23,704 nt of DNA from Veillonellaceae bacterium SB90. Lineage in GTDB: Bacteria > Bacillota > Negativicutes > Selenomonadales > Selenomonadaceae. The stretch spans positions 71,017 to 94,720 of the forward strand of contig CABJCJ010000008.1 of NCBI GenBank assembly GCA_902364065.1, read 5' to 3'. The notes under the pieces were generated by a model. The model was given only the letters and a program-made list of their open reading frames with translations. It did no database searches and was not told the origin of the DNA. Positions 8,844-14,162 of the stretch are shown piece after piece (the stretch's first letter is position 1; every line of letters begins with the position of its first letter). Position numbers and translations under genes: made by a program.

Positions 8844-9083
8844 ATGGCAATCAAGAACATTGAAATGGATCGTCGTGACAGTGCGAGTTATCGCAAGTTA
8901 TTGAAACGAGGTGGATTCCTTTCTGCAAGTTACTTGTCGGTCAGTGGCTTTGATGTCATTCAGCTCAAGAAACTGGCCCAGCGCGGCGAACTCGATGCAG
9001 TACGCTGTGCGATTGGCAAATCCATCCGCTGGTATTACCGGGAACGGCAGGCGGAAGCAGCTCATCTTCGTGGTTTAGCCTGA
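8844..9083 (+). CDS. Small helix-turn-helix (excisionase/MerR-like) DNA-binding protein
   Basis: A 79-residue basic protein. The section FLSASYLSVSGFDVIQLKKL, then LAQRGELDAVRCAIGKSIRWYYRE, follows the excisionase pattern: a first helix, a recognition helix before a Leu/Gly turn, then a G-x-L-x-A wing with an Arg-rich end. This suggests a small winged helix-turn-helix protein that binds DNA. I do not recognise a named family. The ATG at 8844 is preceded by a G-rich site (8832-8837). It is divergent from the hydrogenase operon and followed by its own terminator. No integrase or phage genes are nearby, so a role as a local regulator is more likely than excision; this is inference. Confidence 0.65.
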   Translation: MAIKNIEMDRRDSASYRKLLKRGGFLSASYLSVSGFDVIQLKKLAQRGELDAVRCAIGKSIRWYYRERQAEAAHLRGLA

Positions 9084-9104
9084 ATACGGCTGAGAATTTT
9101 CACG

Positions 9105-9129
9105 GACCGGATCACCGGTCTATTTTTTT
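9105..9129 (+). terminator. Intrinsic terminator after the small HTH gene
   Basis: GACCGG (9105-9110) pairs with CCGGTC (9115-9120) around ATCA, followed by TA and seven T. Confidence 0.85.
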
Positions 9130-9160
9130 GCCTTTTTGAAACGAATACGTTAAGAATACG

Positions 9161-9205
9161 TTGATGGACATATGATTCATAAGGTATAATTTAATAAGAT
9201 ATAAT
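9161..9205 (+). promoter_or_regulatory. Promoter region of the ATPase gene with repeated boxes
   Basis: TTGATG (9161-9166) is 18 bases before a perfect TATAAT (9185-9190). A second TATAAT is at 9200-9205. Just upstream, the 9-mer GAATACGTT occurs twice in tandem, 11 bases apart, ending at 9162. The boxes GATGGACATATG (9163-9174) and GGTATAATTTAAT (9183-9195) repeat those at 8749-8795. The following stretch to 9230 is very AT-rich. Confidence 0.6.
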
Positions 9206-9269
9206 TTACTAAATTGTAAATTACTAAATCAGTTCAATCGATACTGTTCTGTCAGAGAGGGGGGAGTAC

Positions 9270-10685
9270 ATGTTTGTCGGACGCAAAAAGGAACTGGCGG
9301 CCATGCAGAGCCGGTATCAGCGGCAAGGGTATGAATGCTTCATTATCTACGGGCGGCGACGTGTCGGAAAGACGGCTTTGATACGTCATTTCATCAAGGG
9401 AAAGAACGCGGTTTTCTTCACGGGCATGGAAACGACCATGCAGGAAAATCTTGAGAACCTGAGTCAATGCATCTATGATGCCCAGGGGGGTGATGGCAAG
9501 GCTCCGGTTTTTGCGAGCTTCCAGGATGCGCTGGATGCCATCACTTCACGGGCACGCCAGGAGAAACTGATCTTGGTCATCGATGAATATCCGTATCTTG
9601 CCAAGTCTTATCCGGGGATTTCATCGCTGCTCCAGGTCCAGATCGATCATGTCTGGAAGCAGATGGACATCAAGCTGATCCTCTGTGGTTCGTCGATGAG
9701 TTTTATGGAAAAGCAGGTGCTTGGACACCAAAGTCCGCTCTTTGGACGCAGGACGGCCCAGATTAAACTGCAGCCGTTCACGATTTTTGAGACACAGGAC
9801 TTTTTCCCTGCCGTCGAACCGGAAAAGCTGGCCGTGCTCTACGGGATCACGGGCGGGATTCCGCTTTACCTGCAGCAAATGCATGGTGACTGGAGTATTG
9901 AGGAGAATATCAAGGAGAATTTCCTCAACCCTATGTCCTACCTTTTTGAGGAACCGTCCAATTTATTGAAGCAGGAAGTCCGAGAGCCAGCGACGTATAA
10001 TGCCATAATCCAGGCCGTTGCCAACGGCAGTACGAAGATTAGCCAGATTGCGATGAAGACTGGCCTGGAAGTCAGTGCCTGTGCTGCGTTCCTCAAGAAT
10101 CTCATGGATCTCGGCATCATCCAGAAAGAGCATCCGCTGGGGGAACCTCGTTCGCGTAAGAGTCTTTATCGCATCCAGGACAATATGTTCCGCTTCTGGT
10201 ATCGGTTTGTTCCGCAGCATTACTCTCAGATTCAGAACGGGATGGGAGATCTTGCCTTCCGACGCATCGAACCGTACCTGCCGGATTTCATGGGGCAGGT
10301 TTTTGAAACCATCTGTCTGCAATGGCTTTGGCGGGAGAATGCGGCGGGACGCCTGCCCCTGCTTTTTGATGAAGTTGGGCGCTGGTGGGGGACGGACCCG
10401 CGCCGGCGGCAGCAGACCGAGCTGGACATCCTGGCACAAAATGCAGAACGCGAGATGTTATTCGGTGAATGCAAGTGGCGCAATGAACCACTTGATGTGG
10501 ATATTCTCGATTTGCTTTATTATCGCAGTGAGCTGTTCCCTGCGGCTAAAAAGAATTATATCCTGTTTTCAAAGCGAAGTTTTTCCGTACGATGCCAGAA
10601 AAAAGCGGAGCAGGATTCCCGTGTATTGCTTATGGATTTTCCGCACATGCTGGAGATTCCTTCGAAGCAAGGTGTTTTGAGGTGA
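9270..10685 (+). CDS. P-loop ATPase with C-terminal DUF234/PD-(D/E)xK-like domain
   Basis: A 471-residue protein of the archaeal/bacterial ATPase_2 family (STAND-related AAA ATPases). Walker A is GRRRVGKT (28-35) and Walker B is LILVIDEYPYL (D105, E106). A sensor-like CGSSMSFM and the ITGGIPLYL helix typical of the family follow. Residues about 235-300 form a winged helix. The C-terminal domain has ELD (384-386), then GECKW with E400 and K402, the arrangement of a PD-(D/E)xK nuclease-like fold as proposed for DUF234. The cellular role of this family is unsettled. A G-rich Shine-Dalgarno (9257-9266) precedes the ATG. The next gene starts within its stop codon (GTGA overlap), so the two are translated together. 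The gene is less GC-rich than its downstream neighbour. Confidence 0.85.
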   Translation: MFVGRKKELAAMQSRYQRQGYECFIIYGRRRVGKTALIRHFIKGKNAVFFTGMETTMQENLENLSQCIYDAQGGDGKAPVFASFQDALDAITSRARQEKLILVIDEYPYLAKSYPGISSLLQVQIDHVWKQMDIKLILCGSSMSFMEKQVLGHQSPLFGRRTAQIKLQPFTIFETQDFFPAVEPEKLAVLYGITGGIPLYLQQMHGDWSIEENIKENFLNPMSYLFEEPSNLLKQEVREPATYNAIIQAVANGSTKISQIAMKTGLEVSACAAFLKNLMDLGIIQKEHPLGEPRSRKSLYRIQDNMFRFWYRFVPQHYSQIQNGMGDLAFRRIEPYLPDFMGQVFETICLQWLWRENAAGRLPLLFDEVGRWWGTDPRRRQQTELDILAQNAEREMLFGECKWRNEPLDVDILDLLYYRSELFPAAKKNYILFSKRSFSVRCQKKAEQDSRVLLMDFPHMLEIPSKQGVLR

Positions 10686-11821
10686 TTGGTTTGACCTGGC
10701 TCACATTGATTGTCATAACGTTTCTGGCGGTGTTGTTCTTTTTCCTGATCTGGCCGATGCGCTACCTGCTGACGGGCAGGAAACTCCTCTATGCCCGCCT
10801 GGCTGTCCTGGCATTCGATATCATCGCGATTGCCTGGTTCGTGCTCCATGTGGCGCGCTACCATCAGATAAGCGGCAATGCCTTCTTGCTCGAGCTCATC
10901 GTCGCATTCGTTCTCGCACAGCTCATCGGCAGTGTCTTCGTGATGCTGGCCGTCCTTGTCCGCTGCCTGTGGCGCCGCATGATGGCCGTGCCCGTCGACG
11001 AGAGCCGGCGCCGGCTGCTCAGCAAAGCCGCCGTCTATCCCGCTGCCGCGGCGGGACTGAGCCTCTACGGCAGCTTCGTCGAGCGCGATTCCCTGGTTGA
11101 ACGCTCCTACGACATTCCCGTGCATCACCTGGCCGAAGACGGCTACCGCATCGCACAGCTCAGCGACATCCATCTGGGCGCCTTCTTTTCTGTGGCTGAC
11201 CTTGAAACGCTCCTGCAGCGTGCGGCTGCCGCGAAGCCCAACCTTCTGGCCATCACCGGCGACCTCTTTGACGACAACGCACAGAACCATCAGGCCGCCA
11301 GACTGCTCGAACGCTACATCGATGCATTTCCCGACGGCATTTGGTACTGCCTCGGCAACCACGAGCACTTCCGCGGCGTGACAGCCATCCTCGAAGACCT
11401 CGCGCACACGCGCGTGCAGGTCCTCGTCAACGAATGCCGCCAGATCCCCGGCCGCAGCATCTTTCTCGCCGGCGTCGACTACCCGATGGACCGGCCGCAC
11501 TTCGCGGACCTCAGCAAAGAATACATGGAAGAAGCCCTGGAAAAACTGCCAACAGGCGCACCGACCGTGCTCCTCGCGCATCACCCCGACTTCATCGACC
11601 TCGCCGCCGAACGCGCGATCGCCCTGACGCTCTCCGGCCACACTCACGGCGGCCAGTTCGGCATCCTCGGCCTGCCGCTGTTCCCCGTGTTCAAGTACAC
11701 GCGGGGCATGGTACAGAAAGGCGAGTCCTATGGCTACGTCCACTGTGGCAACGGCAGCTGGTTCCCCTGCCGCATCGGTTGCCCGCCGGAAATCGCCTAT
11801 TTCAATTTGCGGGCGGTTTGA
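10682..11821 (+). CDS. Membrane-anchored metallophosphoesterase (YkuE/YaeI-like)
   Basis: A 379-residue calcineurin-like phosphoesterase. Metal-binding motifs are in order: LSDIHLG (160-166), GDLFDDN (193-199), GNHEH (225-229), AHHPD (299-303) and SGHTHGGQ (318-325). The N-terminal 130 residues hold three clear membrane segments (about 5-25, 38-58, 68-92). Then comes SRRRLLSKAAVYPAAAAG (109-126), a twin-arginine-like stretch leading into a fourth hydrophobic segment. The catalytic domain is therefore probably on the outer face of the inner membrane. YkuE of Bacillus is a related cell-wall phosphoesterase. The GTG start at 10682 is chosen because it overlaps the ATPase stop by 4 bases. No strong terminator is seen after it. 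Confidence 0.88.
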   Translation: MIGLTWLTLIVITFLAVLFFFLIWPMRYLLTGRKLLYARLAVLAFDIIAIAWFVLHVARYHQISGNAFLLELIVAFVLAQLIGSVFVMLAVLVRCLWRRMMAVPVDESRRRLLSKAAVYPAAAAGLSLYGSFVERDSLVERSYDIPVHHLAEDGYRIAQLSDIHLGAFFSVADLETLLQRAAAAKPNLLAITGDLFDDNAQNHQAARLLERYIDAFPDGIWYCLGNHEHFRGVTAILEDLAHTRVQVLVNECRQIPGRSIFLAGVDYPMDRPHFADLSKEYMEEALEKLPTGAPTVLLAHHPDFIDLAAERAIALTLSGHTHGGQFGILGLPLFPVFKYTRGMVQKGESYGYVHCGNGSWFPCRIGCPPEIAYFNLRAV

Positions 11822-11865
11822 TCGTCTGCCAGAGGAATGAAGCTTTTTATCATTGAATATTTTTC

Positions 11866-11894
11866 TTGTCAATAGTACGTCATTGGCGTATAAT
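11866..11894 (+). promoter_or_regulatory. Strong promoter placed six bases before the toxin start codon
   Basis: TTGTCA (11866-11871), a 17-base spacer and a perfect TATAAT (11889-11894). The usual transcription start, seven bases after the -10, coincides with the A of the toxin ATG at 11901. Confidence 0.8.
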
Positions 11895-11900
11895 AAACGT

Positions 11901-12272
11901 ATGAAAAAAGAAATAATACCGCAAGTCATTGTAGAAACTCAACCATATCAACGAGCCGTCCAACGTGTTTGGGATAGTTCAACTCAGATGGAATTTAAGA
12001 CTTTTATTGGGCTGAATCCCGAAGCCGGTGATATCATCCCCGGAACAGGTGGTATAAGGAAAGTTCGTTGGCAAGGATCCGGGCATGGAAAGCGAGGTGG
12101 CGTTCGCATCATCTATTATGTGTACAATGAACACTACCCTATCTATTTGCTGTATGCATATCCTAAAAATGTGCAAGTAAATTTATCTGAAGACGAGAAA
12201 AAGATTTTTACGAAGGTAACGGAGCAGTTAAAGGCTGTTTTCCGTCAGAAGGATGGTGAGTACCATGAATAA
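11901..12272 (+). CDS. higB: Type II toxin of the RelE/HigB superfamily
   Basis: A 123-residue protein. The stretch from LNPEAGDIIPGTGGIRKVRW through GHGKRGGVRIIYYVYNE matches the HigB-2 type of RelE-fold toxins, which cleave mRNA on the ribosome. The length fits the family. The ATG at 11901 has no Shine-Dalgarno and is essentially at the predicted transcription start. An in-frame ATG at 11853 lies upstream of the promoter and is rejected. The gene overlaps the antitoxin by 8 bases. Both genes are clearly AT-richer than their neighbours, which suggests lateral transfer. Confidence 0.88.
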   Translation: MKKEIIPQVIVETQPYQRAVQRVWDSSTQMEFKTFIGLNPEAGDIIPGTGGIRKVRWQGSGHGKRGGVRIIYYVYNEHYPIYLLYAYPKNVQVNLSEDEKKIFTKVTEQLKAVFRQKDGEYHE

Positions 12273-12561
12273 AAATATGTCAATGGAAGCATCGGAAATC
12301 TTGGAGGGATTGCAGGAAGCGTTGAACGATGCGAAGGGAATGCCGGTAAAAGGAGTGAAAAAAACAATTGTTTATCGTGTAAATCCCAAGAATGTACGTG
12401 AGAGCTTACATATGTCGCAACAGGAATTTTCTGCTGCTTTTGGTATTCCGCTTGCAACACTGAGAAACTGGGAACAGGGCAGACGAAAGATAGATGCGAC
12501 GGCATCTTCATATTTAAAGGCCATCATGAAGTATCCAAAAGAAATCATGGCTGCTCAATGA
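12265..12561 (+). CDS. higA: HigA-type antitoxin with helix-turn-helix domain
   Basis: A 98-residue partner of the upstream toxin. The C-terminal half (about 45-90) is an Xre/HigA-2-like DNA-binding domain: NVRESLHMSQQEFSAAFGIP, then LATLRNWEQGRRK, with the NWEQGRR signature seen in HigA-2 and NadS. In this family the N-terminal part binds the toxin; here it is KNMSMEASEILEGLQEAL. The ATG at 12265 lies in the last codons of the toxin gene, so the two are coupled. An alternative ATG at 12253 would add MVST. The pair should repress its own promoter at 11866. A terminator follows. Confidence 0.88.
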   Translation: MNKNMSMEASEILEGLQEALNDAKGMPVKGVKKTIVYRVNPKNVRESLHMSQQEFSAAFGIPLATLRNWEQGRRKIDATASSYLKAIMKYPKEIMAAQ

Positions 12562-12588
12562 TAAGAAAAAACATAAGTAAGTATTTTC

Positions 12589-12617
12589 AAATCCGCTGTT
12601 TATGCAGCGGATTTTTT
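12589..12617 (+). terminator. Intrinsic terminator of the toxin-antitoxin operon
   Basis: AAATCCGCTG (12589-12598) pairs perfectly with CAGCGGATTT (12605-12614) around a 6-base loop; the T-run extends to 12617. Confidence 0.9.
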
Positions 12618-12651
12618 CATACAAATGTTCTTTTGTCGGAATAAATAAGCA

Positions 12652-12698
12652 AAATGTCTTGCGGGGGGGGGGGGACATTTATAGTAAACTTAAGTTTA
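12652..12698 (+). promoter_or_regulatory. Promoter region of the TpsB/TpsA operon: 12-G tract, inverted repeat and palindrome
   Basis: A run of 12 G (12663-12674) lies between a weak -35, TTGCGG (12659-12664), and a -10, TATAGT (12680-12685), which leaves a 15-base spacer. The run is enclosed by the 7-base inverted repeat AAATGTC (12652-12658) and GACATTT (12674-12680). Immediately after, TAAACTTAAGTTTA (12685-12698) is a perfect 14-base palindrome covering the expected transcription start. The rest of the leader, to 12780, is AT-rich with no clear structure. Confidence 0.6.
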
Positions 12699-12791
12699 GC
12701 AACCATTAATCAAATCATAAACAAACCTTAATGTATTTGAAAAAGTTTTGTTTTTGATGCGAATGGGAAATTCTGAGAGAGGATGTTTTGC

Positions 12792-14147
12792 ATGAATCAA
12801 AAGAAAGTGGCAATGCTGGCTGTCGCTGCCGGCTTGGGGATGGCTACTGTTTCTGGAGTGCTTGCGCCAACGGGGACTTCGGCTGCTCCTGTGATGGAGG
12901 TTTCCTCCGTGACGATTGAGGGGAATCAGCATTGGAGCGAGGGCATGATCCGTCGCATGGTTCCATCGCTCAAGGAATCGCAAATCGATGTGTCGGAGCT
13001 GTCGAGAGAGTTGCAGCTGGTCAATGACACGAACGCAGCCAAACTTGATGCGGATTTCCAGCGCCAGGCAGATGGCCGTTATCATCTGGTGGTTTCCGTC
13101 AAGGAGAACAAAGCGGAGCATGTGGCTGTCAACGTCAACAATTCCGGTGATGATTATACGGGCGACTGGCGCATGAGCACGTCTTATACGAACAACAACC
13201 TGACGGGCCGTGCCGATAACCTCGGTGTTGCTTACGTTACGTCGCCGGGTCATTGGGACGATGTCAAGCAGGCTGCTGTTGTTTACCGCGCTCTCCTGCC
13301 ACAGCATGGCGACAGTGCGTATTTCACGTACAGCTATTCTGATGTTGACCTCGGCCAGATTGCCAACTTCGGCGGACTCGGCATCAGTGCGACGGGCCGC
13401 GGCCATACGCTCGGTGCACATTACCAGCATAATTTCAAATATACGCAGGCCCGCAAGAATTTCATGGATGTTGGACTGGATTACAAGCATTACAACAATG
13501 CCCAGGACTATCGTTATGCTGGCCAGAACCTCCTGCATGACGGCGTGGACTTTGAGGTTACGACGGCTTCGGCTTCCTACGTCGATATCATTCGCCGCGA
13601 CCATGATTTCTTTGCCTGGAGTCTTGGCTATACGGGCAACATCAACGGCAATCAGGAGAAGTTTAATGAATACCGTTATGGCAGTGATAAGCAGTTCAAC
13701 CTGCTCAAGGCCAGCTTCAATTATCAGTGCCGCATTCCGTCCGACTGGATCTTCGGCCTGCGCATGAACGGCCAGTACACAAAGGACAATGTCGTGACGA
13801 CGGAGCAGATCGGTGCAGGCGGCATGACGAGCATCCGCGGCTTCAAGGAGCGTGTGGCAAGTGCTGATAAGGGTTATGTCGGCAGTTTCGAGATTTACAC
13901 GCCGGAATTTGCAAAACATCAGCGTTTCGTAATCTTCAACGACTTCGGCCGTCTCGTCAACAACAACAGTTATAACGGTGAGCTCACGAGCGAGAATCTT
14001 GCCAGCTATGGCCTCGGCTACAATTACTACGATAAGGACAATGGCTGGTTTGGCACGCTGAGCTATGCCAAGATTTATGACGACCTCGACAGCTACCAGA
14101 GCCATGCCCATCGTCCATGGCAGGTCAGCCTGACGAAACAGTTCTAA
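12792..14147 (+). CDS. Two-partner secretion transporter TpsB (ShlB/FhaC family) with a single POTRA domain
   Basis: A 451-residue outer-membrane beta-barrel protein that exports the TpsA protein encoded next. A signal peptide covers about residues 1-32. One POTRA domain follows (about 34-107; VSSVTIEGNQHWSEGMIRRM at its start). The rest is a barrel of alternating aromatic strands ending in the outer-membrane C-terminal Phe (SLTKQF). The lid-loop motif is IRGF at 348-351, the counterpart of VRGY/VRGF in FhaC. Classical FhaC has an N-terminal plug helix, two POTRA domains and about 550 residues, so this is a reduced form. AGAGAGG (12775-12782) supports the ATG at 12792 over one at 12783. It is the first gene of a two-gene operon. 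Confidence 0.85.
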   Translation: MNQKKVAMLAVAAGLGMATVSGVLAPTGTSAAPVMEVSSVTIEGNQHWSEGMIRRMVPSLKESQIDVSELSRELQLVNDTNAAKLDADFQRQADGRYHLVVSVKENKAEHVAVNVNNSGDDYTGDWRMSTSYTNNNLTGRADNLGVAYVTSPGHWDDVKQAAVVYRALLPQHGDSAYFTYSYSDVDLGQIANFGGLGISATGRGHTLGAHYQHNFKYTQARKNFMDVGLDYKHYNNAQDYRYAGQNLLHDGVDFEVTTASASYVDIIRRDHDFFAWSLGYTGNINGNQEKFNEYRYGSDKQFNLLKASFNYQCRIPSDWIFGLRMNGQYTKDNVVTTEQIGAGGMTSIRGFKERVASADKGYVGSFEIYTPEFAKHQRFVIFNDFGRLVNNNSYNGELTSENLASYGLGYNYYDKDNGWFGTLSYAKIYDDLDSYQSHAHRPWQVSLTKQF

Positions 14148-14162
14148 GGGGGATTGAGCAAT

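Noticed and set aside
8844..9083. Phage excisionase belonging to an integrated element
   Set aside because: No integrase, attachment repeats or phage genes around it; a local regulator is simpler.
9183..9232. AT-rich repeated blocks as a CRISPR or iteron array
   Set aside because: Repeats are short, degenerate and unevenly spaced; no replication or Cas gene nearby.
10556..11929. A 457-codon minus-strand frame across the phosphoesterase
   Set aside because: No recognisable domain; covers the end of the ATPase gene, the phosphoesterase and the toxin promoter. Codon-bias shadow.
14154..14162. TTG start for TpsA at 14154
   Set aside because: It leaves only one base after the AAGGGGGA ribosome binding site; the ATG at 14163 is correctly spaced and starts a normal signal peptide.
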